Shown in pieces: positions 1-4,964 of a stretch of 64,000 nucleotides of DNA; position 1 is the stretch's first letter; each line of letters starts with the position of its first letter. Source of the DNA: a virus. The DNA is taken from positions 1 through 64,000 of IMG/VR virus record IMGVR_UViG_3300044641_003190; one strand, written 5' to 3'. Both the position numbers and the translations under genes were made by a program. The notes beneath the pieces were generated by a model that did not search any database, had not been told where the DNA came from, and saw nothing but the letters and a program-made list of their open reading frames with translations.

Positions 1-68
1 ACGTCTGAGATAGCAGACTTATTTGGAACGTGTGATTTACACACTTGGATTATTACATTTGAGTTCAT
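1..68 (-). CDS. partial small protein cut by the left edge
   Basis: A leftward reading frame opens with ATG at 68 and stays open for 22 codons to the edge of the window. An AAGGAG ribosome binding site lies 5 bases upstream of the ATG (minus strand). Its leader and promoter copy those of the gene starting at 1642, which supports it as a real gene. Function cannot be judged from the visible part. Confidence 0.55.
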   Translation of the reverse strand, partial: MNSNVIIQVCKSHVPNKSAISD

Positions 69-85
69 TAGAACTCCTTTCTAGT

Positions 86-102
86 TTGAGAACCTTTCTC
101 AA
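86..102 (-). promoter_or_regulatory. leader hairpin A
   Basis: A perfect 7-bp inverted repeat (TTGAGAA / TTCTCAA) with a 3-base loop lies between the promoter and the ribosome binding site of the gene at 1-68. The same position in the leader of the gene at 1442-1642 holds a different 7-bp hairpin, so the pairing is kept while the bases change. Confidence 0.6.
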
Positions 103-118
103 CTTTCTTTATACTAGA

Positions 119-140
119 AGTATAACACCTACCACTGACA
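119..140 (-). promoter_or_regulatory. leftward promoter A
   Basis: Minus strand: TGTCAG (140-135), 10 bases, then a TATACT -10 box (124-119). The same TGTCRG-N10-TANNNT layout occurs at 1694-1715 and 1386-1407. There is no good -35 box at normal spacing, which fits an activator-dependent promoter. A CRP-like site is centred 67 bp upstream of the -10. Confidence 0.55.
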
Positions 141-141
141 T

Positions 142-155
142 TTACTGACCAGTAA
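142..155. promoter_or_regulatory. palindromic operator TTACT-N4-AGTAA, copy 1
   Basis: TTACT-GACC-AGTAA is a perfect dyad just upstream of promoter A. The same arms with the same 4-base spacer occur at 2141-2154, and a near copy at 1780-1793. The binding protein is unknown. Confidence 0.45.
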
Positions 156-180
156 CCATACCAAAACGGACATTTGGGAT

Positions 181-196
181 TGTGATAAACCTCACA
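181..196. promoter_or_regulatory. CRP/GlxR-like site 1
   Basis: TGTGA-TAAACC-TCACA matches exactly the TGTGA-N6-TCACA consensus bound by CRP-family regulators (CRP in enterobacteria, GlxR/Cmr-type in actinobacteria). It lies centred 67 bp upstream of the -10 of promoter A, in the range of class I activator sites. Confidence 0.6.
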
Positions 197-222
197 CGGA
201 TTTTTCACGCTCAAATTTTCCA

Positions 223-238
223 GGTGATTAATCTCACA
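223..238. promoter_or_regulatory. weaker CRP/GlxR-like site
   Basis: GGTGA-TTAATC-TCACA keeps GTGA-N6-TCAC and misses one outer base. It lies about 42 bp upstream of site 1 and may act together with it. Confidence 0.4.
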
Positions 239-245
239 TCTTAAA

Positions 246-283
246 CGACACGCCCGACAGAGGCGCCTCGCTCGGGCGTGTCG
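246..283 (-). terminator. GC-rich nested hairpin, probable terminator
   Basis: A perfect 12-bp inverted repeat (CGACACGCCCGA at 246-257 with TCGGGCGTGTCG at 272-283) encloses a second palindrome, GAGGCGCCTC (260-269). It stands just downstream of the last gene of the leftward unit (312-503) and upstream of the next promoter. There is no clear U-tract. It is strikingly GC-rich for this genome. Confidence 0.55.
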
Positions 284-311
284 CCACGCCGTTGCGAGTT
301 AATTTAATTTA

Positions 312-503
312 TTAAAAATTAAACTCTAAAGAATTTGCGCCAGTTGCTTTTGCAAATCTCTCTGGGTCAAATCTCGGATTATCTTTTTCAAACATTTCAG
401 AAAACTCATCTACCAAATCGTTAAATATTGCGGGATGAATTTCATCCGAATATTGTTTTAAAATGTTAGCAGTTTCCTGATAATCTTTTCTAGTCATTGT
501 CAT
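312..503 (-). CDS. hypothetical small phage protein, 63 aa
   Basis: Acidic 63-residue protein with a helical middle (residues about 8-40) and a C-terminal stretch reading NPRFDPERFAKA. Proteins with this kind of ending are common among small conserved actinophage proteins, but I know no function. A GGAG ribosome binding site lies before the ATG at 503. The ATG overlaps the stop of the upstream gene (TAATG), so the pair is translationally coupled. It is the last gene before the hairpin at 246-283. Confidence 0.75.
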   Translation of the reverse strand: MTMTRKDYQETANILKQYSDEIHPAIFNDLVDEFSEMFEKDNPRFDPERFAKATGANSLEFNF

Positions 504-673
504 TATTTAATTCTCCTTAAAAATCTAGGAGTTTTAATTGGATACTTTTTAAAATATCTAATTGCATAAATTAAAACTGCGGCGGTGATAGCAAAGCCCC
601 AAGTAAAATCAAAGCCTGCCCAAGGTGAGTAAAAACCTAAGCCCCACTCATTTATTTCGATTGTTATTTCCAT
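503..673 (-). CDS. small one-helix membrane protein, 56 aa
   Basis: Starts at ATG 673 with a GAAAGGA site upstream and ends in a TAATG overlap with the next gene. An acidic N-terminus (MEITIEINEWG) is followed by a hydrophobic segment at about residues 24-41 (WGFAITAAVLIYAIRYF) and a basic tail (KKYPIKTPRFLRRIK). This suggests one membrane helix with the C-terminus inside by the positive-inside rule. Function unknown. Confidence 0.65.
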   Translation of the reverse strand: MEITIEINEWGLGFYSPWAGFDFTWGFAITAAVLIYAIRYFKKYPIKTPRFLRRIK

Positions 674-724
674 TAGTTAGTTTTCCTTTCGTAGTTTAAT
701 TCTATCGGTTAGCCCTGACAATTG

Positions 725-865
725 TCAAGACCTCCAAACATATCCAACAAGGTCACAAGTGCGACCCTCTAGAGTTTGCTTACAGTTTGAGTAAATCGGA
801 TCGGTTAGAATATCAAAGGACACAATACCCGAGCAGATGAGAAGGGAAGCGATTATAGATTTCAT
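725..865 (-). CDS. short secreted or membrane-anchored protein, 46 aa
   Basis: ATG at 865 overlaps the stop of the upstream gene (TAATG). The N-terminus MKSIIASLLICSGIVS looks like a short signal or anchor segment. The rest (about 30 residues) holds two cysteines (C29, C37) that could pair outside the cell. The C at position 11 is not in a standard lipobox. No family is recognised. Confidence 0.55.
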   Translation of the reverse strand: MKSIIASLLICSGIVSFDILTDPIYSNCKQTLEGRTCDLVGYVWRS

Positions 866-1053
866 TATTGCTTTCTCCCCATGATAGAGCCACCAATAGC
901 CAAGACATCACAAGCAAAGCTAACCTTAGTGCCTTTACTTAATCGGTTAGGTAATTCTTCTATGAATAACCTTACAGCGTTTTTATTGGCTAGGCTAATA
1001 TTCATTACCTCACCGCTATAAGTTTCTAATCTAACTTGGTATCCTGATTTCAT
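865..1053 (-). CDS. hypothetical protein, 62 aa
   Basis: Coupled by TAATG overlaps on both sides. Begins MKSGYQVRLETYSGEVMNISL, which reads like a small beta-rich fold, followed by a helix (NAVRLFIEELPNRL) and a basic C-terminus. Function unknown. Confidence 0.65.
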   Translation of the reverse strand: MKSGYQVRLETYSGEVMNISLANKNAVRLFIEELPNRLSKGTKVSFACDVLAIGGSIMGRKQ

Positions 1054-1214
1054 TATTTATTATCCTGTTCTATCTTATGGACTAAGTATTCAAACTTAAT
1101 AGGTGGATTAACTGAGTTTAACTCGTCTATAGTCTTAACTATATCTTTAATACTATTAGAGGTTAATGTACCTTTTTGCAAAGAGCCTTGCCAAATTGAG
1201 TAAGTTAGTTTCAT
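1053..1214 (-). CDS. hypothetical protein, 53 aa
   Basis: ATG at 1214, stop overlapping the next ATG (TAATG). A beta-hairpin-like start (MKLTYSIWQGSLQKGTL) is followed by a helix rich in I, V and K. No known family. The tight coupling in a run of four genes supports it. Confidence 0.6.
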   Translation of the reverse strand: MKLTYSIWQGSLQKGTLTSNSIKDIVKTIDELNSVNPPIKFEYLVHKIEQDNK

Positions 1215-1343
1215 TTAGTTATTCTCCTCTACATTAAAGTTATTGGTTAAAGCATTGTTTGCCTTAGTTAGGGCAAGGATAGCGTCCCTTAGACTTTTGG
1301 CTCTTTCAGCCTCTATCATTTCTTTATATTGTTGTATATTCAT
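1215..1343 (-). CDS. small helical protein, 42 aa
   Basis: ATG at 1343 with an AAAGGA site upstream; the stop directly abuts the next ATG. Residues 4-31 form one long amphipathic helix (QYKEMIEAERAKSLRDAILA), possibly a coiled coil. It is the first gene of the unit driven by promoter C. Function unknown. Confidence 0.55.
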   Translation of the reverse strand: MNIQQYKEMIEAERAKSLRDAILALTKANNALTNNFNVEENN

Positions 1344-1385
1344 TTAGTTTATCCTTTCTAGATAACTTTCATTTTGTTGTCTGTA

Positions 1386-1407
1386 AGACTATCAGACTTG
1401 ACCGACA
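1386..1407 (-). promoter_or_regulatory. leftward promoter C
   Basis: Minus strand: TGTCGG (1407-1402), 10 bases, TAGTCT (1391-1386), the same layout as promoters A and B. A CRP-like site is centred 55 bp upstream, about one helical turn closer than in A and B. It would drive the genes from 1343 down to 312. Confidence 0.45.
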
Positions 1408-1435
1408 TTATCAAGCCGACACGCATGGCGTGGGG

Positions 1436-1451
1436 TGTGATTTAGTTCACA
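1436..1451. promoter_or_regulatory. CRP/GlxR-like site 2
   Basis: TGTGA-TTTAGT-TCACA matches the CRP consensus exactly. It overlaps the stop codon of the gene at 1442-1642 and lies upstream of promoter C. Confidence 0.6.
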
Positions 1452-1642
1452 CGATTAGCGATAAGCCATTGGCTTTCGCTAGGGCTTAGGTATTTATGAG
1501 ATACGCAACCCTCTTTAGTAGAGAGTAACTCTAGATAAGCCTTACGGCTTATGTAGTTACCTACACTATTGCGAAACACTAGGCTATTGCCTGTGTTACT
1601 AGTAGCCATTGGGTGGCTAGCATCTATAATCATTTGAGACAT
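1442..1642 (-). CDS. hypothetical protein, 66 aa
   Basis: Single-gene leftward unit with its own promoter (B), leader hairpin and AAGGAG ribosome binding site before the ATG at 1642. The protein carries HPMATSNTGNSLVFRNSVGN followed by a helix (RKAYLELL) and an SPSESQWLIANRV tail. No known domain. Function unknown. Confidence 0.65.
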   Translation of the reverse strand: MSQMIIDASHPMATSNTGNSLVFRNSVGNYISRKAYLELLSTKEGCVSHKYLSPSESQWLIANRVN

Positions 1643-1659
1643 TTTGTCTCCTTTCTAGT

Positions 1660-1676
1660 TTAAGGACTTTCCTTAA
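1660..1676 (-). promoter_or_regulatory. leader hairpin B
   Basis: Perfect 7-bp inverted repeat (TTAAGGA / TCCTTAA) with a 3-base loop. It sits at the same place relative to the ribosome binding site as hairpin A, in an otherwise nearly identical leader. The stem bases differ from A in a compensating way. Confidence 0.6.
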
Positions 1677-1693
1677 CTTTCTTTATACATAGT

Positions 1694-1715
1694 ATTCTAG
1701 CAGAGGGTACTGACA
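1694..1715 (-). promoter_or_regulatory. leftward promoter B
   Basis: Minus strand: TGTCAG (1715-1710), 10 bases, TAGAAT (1699-1694). About 80 bases here align with the promoter and leader of the gene at 1-68. A CRP-like site is centred 65 bp upstream. Confidence 0.55.
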
Positions 1716-1753
1716 TTTTGGGGTGTTTTTCGGGCGTGTCGGGAAATTATTTT

Positions 1754-1769
1754 TGTGAGTTACATCACA
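1754..1769. promoter_or_regulatory. CRP/GlxR-like site 3
   Basis: TGTGA-GTTACA-TCACA matches the CRP consensus exactly, centred 65 bp upstream of the -10 box of promoter B. Confidence 0.6.
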
Positions 1770-1779
1770 TAGGGGGGTA

Positions 1780-1793
1780 TTACTGAGTAGTAT
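1780..1793. promoter_or_regulatory. palindromic operator TTACT-N4-AGTA, copy 2
   Basis: TTACT-GAGT-AGTAT differs by one base from the exact dyads at 142-155 and 2141-2154. It lies between the leftward unit B and the rightward promoter at 1910. Confidence 0.35.
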
Positions 1794-1909
1794 GTCCGAT
1801 TTGTGCCCATTATATGTGCTCGCTATTCGAACATGTGTTCGGTCTCAAAATAGTGCATCATACAAATTAAAAATTTATTAACATTTTGGGTATTTTAGAT
1901 CGGGAAGGG

Positions 1910-1939
1910 TTGACATAAAATTTACCTTGCTGTTATACT
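1910..1939 (+). promoter_or_regulatory. rightward promoter
   Basis: A perfect TTGACA at 1910-1915, 18 bases, then TATACT at 1934-1939 (TTATAC with 17). No clear reading frame follows for about 280 bases, so the transcript is either a long leader or a non-coding RNA. Confidence 0.6.
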
Positions 1940-2137
1940 GGAGGAAAGGTTTTTGGGGGTTTACACTAAGACTCAATACACCAAGTAATTCTTGGGAGTT
2001 TAGTGAAGCTTCTCTCTTCTCACCATAAGAATTTAATTTATGGGGGGAGGGGGGGTTTTGCTAAAATCTAATTCCCAAGTATAAGTATAGAATACAAGAT
2101 AGAAAAGATAAAGCTTTAATATAATAAATACCTATAT

Positions 2138-2157
2138 ATGTTACTCATCAGTAACAT
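2138..2157. promoter_or_regulatory. palindromic operator, copy 3 (extended)
   Basis: ATGTTACT-CATC-AGTAACAT is an 8-bp dyad whose core (2141-2154) repeats TTACT-N4-AGTAA from 142-155. It sits 34 bp upstream of the -35 box of the next rightward promoter. It could be a regulator site or an RNA hairpin of the upstream transcript. Confidence 0.5.
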
Positions 2158-2171
2158 AGTACTATATATAT

Positions 2172-2184
2172 AAACAGGGCATAT
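2172..2184. repeat. upstream element AAACAGGGCATAT, copy 1
   Basis: A 13-base direct repeat, exactly repeated at 3241-3253, with TATATA-like sequence before it in both copies. Both copies end 6-8 bases before a -35 box. Confidence 0.5.
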
Positions 2185-2190
2185 CATAGA

Positions 2191-2219
2191 TAGACATACT
2201 TTGATCCATATGATACTAT
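2191..2219 (+). promoter_or_regulatory. leaderless promoter for 2226
   Basis: TAGACA (2191-2196), 17 bases, TACTAT (2214-2219), 6 bases, then ATG at 2226. Transcription would start at or next to the ATG, which explains the missing ribosome binding site. Confidence 0.55.
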
Positions 2220-2225
2220 GGATAT

Positions 2226-2390
2226 ATGGAAGCAATAATCGTATATATATGTATAGCTATAGCTATTACTTTGATAGAGACTTTTGACTCACTTAGGGAT
2301 AAAGGTTATAACCCGTCCGCCATCGATAGAGATCATGATGGATGGATCCAAGAAGGAACTAAATGGGAAAGACGCTCCCGCCGACTTTAA
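2226..2390 (+). CDS. small membrane protein with D-x-D-x-D-G motif, 54 aa
   Basis: A hydrophobic N-terminal helix (residues 3-18) is followed by a polar region with DRDHDGWIQEGTKWERR (about 34-50). This resembles the Asp-rich calcium-binding loop of EF-hand/Excalibur-like domains and ends in a basic tail. I infer a membrane-anchored, possibly calcium-binding protein. It is expressed without a leader and overlaps the next gene by 28 bases. Confidence 0.6.
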   Translation: MEAIIVYICIAIAITLIETFDSLRDKGYNPSAIDRDHDGWIQEGTKWERRSRRL

Positions 2391-2503
2391 AATGTAATTA
2401 TTGCGATAATAACGCATATACTTCAAAATTAAACTCTAGAGGAATAATTATAGGGTACTGTCATCCATGTTTCGAAATTCACTACTGGGTGTCCACATTA
2501 TGA
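2363..2503 (+). CDS. zinc-ribbon protein, 46 aa
   Basis: Two CxxC knuckles (CNYC at residues 11-14 and CHPC at 33-36) about 18 residues apart give a classic small zinc ribbon. An AAGGA site precedes the ATG at 2363, inside the end of the previous gene. Such ribbons in phages often bind host polymerase or nucleic acid, but nothing here shows the partner. Confidence 0.6.
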   Translation: MGKTLPPTLKCNYCDNNAYTSKLNSRGIIIGYCHPCFEIHYWVSTL

Positions 2504-2565
2504 GAAATTTGTTAATAATGGTAGCTTCTCTATATCTAGTCTTCTGCCTGCTATTGCTTATCTAA
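2500..2565 (+). CDS. tiny hydrophobic peptide, 21 aa
   Basis: Starts in an ATGA overlap with the zinc-ribbon stop and encodes MRNLLIMVASLYLVFCLLLLI, almost a bare membrane helix. The coupling favours translation. The size makes it uncertain. Confidence 0.35.
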   Translation: MRNLLIMVASLYLVFCLLLLI

Positions 2566-2589
2566 TATCCAGTATGGTATTCTGAATAT

Positions 2590-3216
2590 ATGAAAAAAGA
2601 AGAAGTAGATTTACTTATCCTTACACCAGGCCATGGCGCAAAATCTGGCTACGTGAGATCCCTTGTTAAAACTCTAGATGCCTTGAATGAGGCCAATATT
2701 TCTTATGCTTATTATATGAGAGCTTCCTCCCATGTTTCAGTAGCTAGACAAAAAACACTAGACCACGCAATGGATGACTATATGTTCAGATACAAGAAGA
2801 TGCTTTGGATAGACTCAGATATCGAGTGGGAACCTGAAGATGTATTTAAACTTTATAATTCAAAAGAGAAAATTATATCTGGAGCCTACCTATCATCTGA
2901 TGGGTATGTAGCTGCTTCCGAGACAGAGGTATTTGCTCAAAGATTTCACTACGATGACTTTTTGAAAAAGACTGGCGTAATAGAAGCAAAGAGAATAGGT
3001 TTTGGTTTTGTTATGATATCCAAGGGTGTGTTTGAGTCCATTAAAAGACCTTACTGGGAAAAGCATAAAAGTGAAGATTGGATAACTGGAGAAGACATAG
3101 CTTTTTGCGAGAATGCCTATGAGGCGGATCATAAAATTTATTTAGATACTAGTGTTAAAGTTAATCACTATAAAACAACAGTTCTTACATGGCATGGTTG
3201 GCAAAGTCCAGCATAA
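2590..3216 (+). CDS. GT-A type glycosyltransferase, 208 aa
   Basis: Family 2-like fold: an N-terminal strand (VDLLILTPGHG), a helix region with SVARQKTLDHAM, and the metal and nucleotide-sugar binding motif in KMLWIDSDIEWE (DxD). Further on come a GFGFVMISKGVFE strand and a GEDIAFC acidic motif. It would transfer a sugar in the cytoplasm, perhaps to virion proteins (inference). It is a paralogue of the protein at 25746-26420, sharing the pattern WIDSDI-WE followed by G-Y. No ribosome binding site is visible; an extended -10 (TGG-TATTCT) ends 5 bases before the ATG, suggesting leaderless expression. Confidence 0.8.
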   Translation: MKKEEVDLLILTPGHGAKSGYVRSLVKTLDALNEANISYAYYMRASSHVSVARQKTLDHAMDDYMFRYKKMLWIDSDIEWEPEDVFKLYNSKEKIISGAYLSSDGYVAASETEVFAQRFHYDDFLKKTGVIEAKRIGFGFVMISKGVFESIKRPYWEKHKSEDWITGEDIAFCENAYEADHKIYLDTSVKVNHYKTTVLTWHGWQSPA

Positions 3217-3240
3217 ATCTTTGTAGTATCATATATAAAT

Positions 3241-3253
3241 AAACAGGGCATAT
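3241..3253. repeat. upstream element AAACAGGGCATAT, copy 2
   Basis: Exact copy of 2172-2184, ending 8 bases before the -35 box of the promoter at 3262. Confidence 0.5.
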
Positions 3254-3261
3254 TACTTAGT

Positions 3262-3290
3262 TTGTAAAATATGTATATTTATCTTATAAT
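3262..3290 (+). promoter_or_regulatory. promoter for 3324
   Basis: TTGTAA (3262-3267), 17 bases, TATAAT (3285-3290), placed 33 bases before the start codon. Confidence 0.6.
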
Positions 3291-3323
3291 AGATTACTAA
3301 CCTAAAAATTAGGGGAGGTAATC

Positions 3324-3467
3324 ATGTCCAAAAAACAATATCTATCATCTGTAATTCAAAAGATGATCCAATCAGGTCAATATATCACTTCAGAGCAAAA
3401 ATTGAATTTCGACGGGATGTCAGAAGATATCCTTATTGCCTTAGAGAGTTATGATCCTAACTCCTAG
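3324..3467 (+). CDS. hypothetical protein, 47 aa
   Basis: Strong GGGGAGG ribosome binding site 6 bases before the ATG and its own promoter. The protein (MSKKQYLSSVIQKMIQSGQY, then an acidic half) looks helical, with no known domain. It ends 4 bases before the end of the convergent nuclease-like gene. Confidence 0.65.
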   Translation: MSKKQYLSSVIQKMIQSGQYITSEQKLNFDGMSEDILIALESYDPNS

Positions 3468-3471
3468 GATA

Positions 3472-3852
3472 CTACTCTAATACTATATCTACAGTAGTTC
3501 TGGCTAATTCAGACTCAGTCCAAAGACCTACCTTTGAATCACCCATATAGCCTTTAGCCATTCCTTTTTCTACCATTTGGTCATTGATCGATTTCTCGGA
3601 GTTAATATAAATTTTTGCTAGGTATCTACCATATTTATCAGGTTTAAATACTTCAAGCTTTACCGTCTTATCAACTAGTAGCTTGGTTAAATACTCTTTA
3701 GTAGCTTTTCCATATGGTGTATTTTTCTCGGCGGTATCAACACCTACTAGACGCATACGTTCTTGACGCCATACCTTAAATCCCAAATCAACAAATACAT
3801 CTACTGTATCTCCATCTACTACATTACTTACCTTAGTGAAATATGTATACAT
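3472..3852 (-). CDS. thermonuclease-like (SNase) protein, 126 aa
   Basis: Staphylococcal-nuclease fold motifs in order: VVDGDTVDV (about 10-18), RLVGVDTAE (about 34-42), KATKEYL, then KYGRYLAKIYI. The Asp and Arg positions match those of active SNase enzymes (metal-binding Asp in DGDT, Arg in RLVG and KYGR). It would cleave nucleic acid using calcium. No signal peptide, so likely cytoplasmic, perhaps degrading host DNA. Its ATG overlaps the stop of the gene upstream (TAATG). Confidence 0.85.
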   Translation of the reverse strand: MYTYFTKVSNVVDGDTVDVFVDLGFKVWRQERMRLVGVDTAEKNTPYGKATKEYLTKLLVDKTVKLEVFKPDKYGRYLAKIYINSEKSINDQMVEKGMAKGYMGDSKVGLWTESELARTTVDIVLE

Positions 3853-4229
3853 TATCTTATAAAACTCCCATTCCAGAATTTATCCATATCGGACATGTCG
3901 TTATCATTATTATCCATAGAATTAGGTGTGTCCCCATTTTCGGCGTTCACTAATCCATCTGGAATAGCAGCTAATCTGCATAATCCATTCTCTTCTACAT
4001 TAAATGAAACTATTTTACATCCTAGTTCCGTAGTTCCAGAAAGCTCTACATGAAATGAGCAGTTTCCGCATCTTACTCCAATAGAAGCATTATCGTTATT
4101 AGATCCATTTTCATATCCGACCCAAACACTGCCGCTGCCTTTATCAAAAGGTCCAAATTTATCTACTACGCCAAGTAGGGCGTCATGGTAGGCCTTTTCA
4201 ACAGGGGCTAACTGGTCATATAATTCCAT
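3852..4229 (-). CDS. hypothetical four-cysteine phage protein, 125 aa
   Basis: Central CGNCSFH, then CKIVSFNVEENGLCRLAAIP: four cysteines spaced like a metal or iron-sulfur site. Similar Cys motifs occur in small phage head-region proteins, but function is unknown. The N-terminal third is helical and the tail is Asp/Asn-rich. I chose the ATG at 4229 rather than 4244 because TATAAT (4241-4236) ends exactly 6 bases before it, the leaderless layout seen elsewhere here. Coupled to the nuclease-like gene. Confidence 0.65.
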   Translation of the reverse strand: MELYDQLAPVEKAYHDALLGVVDKFGPFDKGSGSVWVGYENGSNNDNASIGVRCGNCSFHVELSGTTELGCKIVSFNVEENGLCRLAAIPDGLVNAENGDTPNSMDNNDNDMSDMDKFWNGSFIR

Positions 4230-4294
4230 GCTTAAATTATACATGGAAAAGGGTTCTTACCCCTATTTTTCGGCGCACTTCACTTCCGCTTATA

Positions 4295-4324
4295 TGGACA
4301 TAAAAATAAAATATTTGATATAAT
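4295..4324 (+). promoter_or_regulatory. promoter for hsp20
   Basis: TGGACA (4295-4300), 18 bases, TATAAT (4319-4324). The leader of about 50 bases contains a small hairpin (CCTCG-CTT-CGGGG) and an AAAAGGAG ribosome binding site. Confidence 0.6.
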
Positions 4325-4381
4325 AATACTAGTACCTCGCTTCGGGGGGTGCTAAATTAACTCGCTTAAAAGGAGCAAAAA

Positions 4382-4804
4382 ATGGTTACAACTTATACAT
4401 GGGATCTTTTCAAAGACCCATTTTTCATAGGGTTCGATAGAGCCCTGGATACCTGGAATCACGTCCAGAGTTCATCCACAGTTACAAATTACCCACCATA
4501 TAATCTAATCAAGGTAGATGAGGACAACTTTATTGTTGAACTTGCTTTGGCTGGATTTACCAAGACGGATATTGATATTTCAGTGTCTGAAGGAAAACTC
4601 ATCGTAAAGGGAGAGACAAATACGGAGGATAACGATTCGAAGTTTATCCACCGTGGTATCGCTGCCCGTAAATTTACCCGTGAGTGGGCCCTTGGTGAAT
4701 ATATGGAGGTAAAAGCAGCTGAGCTAAAGGATGGTATGCTAAAAATTGAAATTGAGCGTATTCTTCCAGAAGAAAAGAAGCCTAGACAAATAAAAGTTAA
4801 ATAG
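4382..4804 (+). CDS. small heat shock protein (Hsp20 family), 140 aa
   Basis: An alpha-crystallin domain spans about residues 40-130: YPPYNLIKVDEDNFIVELAL, then EGKLIVKGE, the HRGIAARKFTREWAL segment and DGMLKIEIE. The C-terminal QIKV is the I-x-I/V motif that docks into neighbouring dimers. It is an ATP-independent holdase. Hsp20 genes are known from cyanophages and other aquatic phages, where a role in folding of virion proteins under stress is assumed. It has its own promoter and a good ribosome binding site. Confidence 0.92.
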   Translation: MVTTYTWDLFKDPFFIGFDRALDTWNHVQSSSTVTNYPPYNLIKVDEDNFIVELALAGFTKTDIDISVSEGKLIVKGETNTEDNDSKFIHRGIAARKFTREWALGEYMEVKAAELKDGMLKIEIERILPEEKKPRQIKVK

Positions 4805-4812
4805 GCTATAAT
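4783..4812 (+). promoter_or_regulatory. promoter at the end of hsp20
   Basis: TAGACA (4783-4788), 18 bases, TATAAT (4807-4812). It would drive the holin and endolysin genes through a leader of about 145 bases. Confidence 0.5.
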
Positions 4813-4949
4813 GTAAATGTGCTTTTCTATTCGGACCATGCCTTAAAAGCTACGGTGAAAAGCATAAGGGACCTGAGCATTGTCCATGTAAACGGCTCAT
4901 TTATTATCTTGATAATTTAATAAATACTAATAGTGTCAATAGGCACTAG
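4812..4949 (+). other. Cys-rich reading frame without a start, or structured leader
   Basis: One frame reads CKCAFLFGPCLKSYGEKHKG, then PEHCPCKRLIYYLDN, up to TAG at 4947. That is a Cys/His pattern typical of a small zinc protein, but there is no in-frame ATG, GTG or TTG. Dropping one base at 4814 would give an ATG start. The same DNA has an 8-base inverted repeat (TGCTTTTC at 4819-4826, GAAAAGCA at 4856-4863), so it may instead be a structured leader of the lysis transcript. Confidence 0.3.
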
Positions 4950-4964
4950 AAAAGGAAAACATAT

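Larger units (their letters stand above)
1940..2225 (+). other. non-coding AT-rich stretch with G-tracts
   Basis: Together with 1643-1939 this is the longest stretch without a gene (about 580 bases). It lies downstream of a strong promoter and holds a pyrimidine run (about 2009-2023), a G6-A-G7 tract (about 2042-2055), separated CTTGGG and CCCAAG copies that could pair, the dyad at 2141-2154 and a repeat at 2172-2184. I see no convincing reading frame. Confidence 0.45.

Noticed and set aside
30-44. GTGTG-ATTTA-CACAC as another CRP site
   Set aside because: The spacing between arms is 5, not 6 with TGTGA/TCACA, and it lies inside the partial gene at 1-68.
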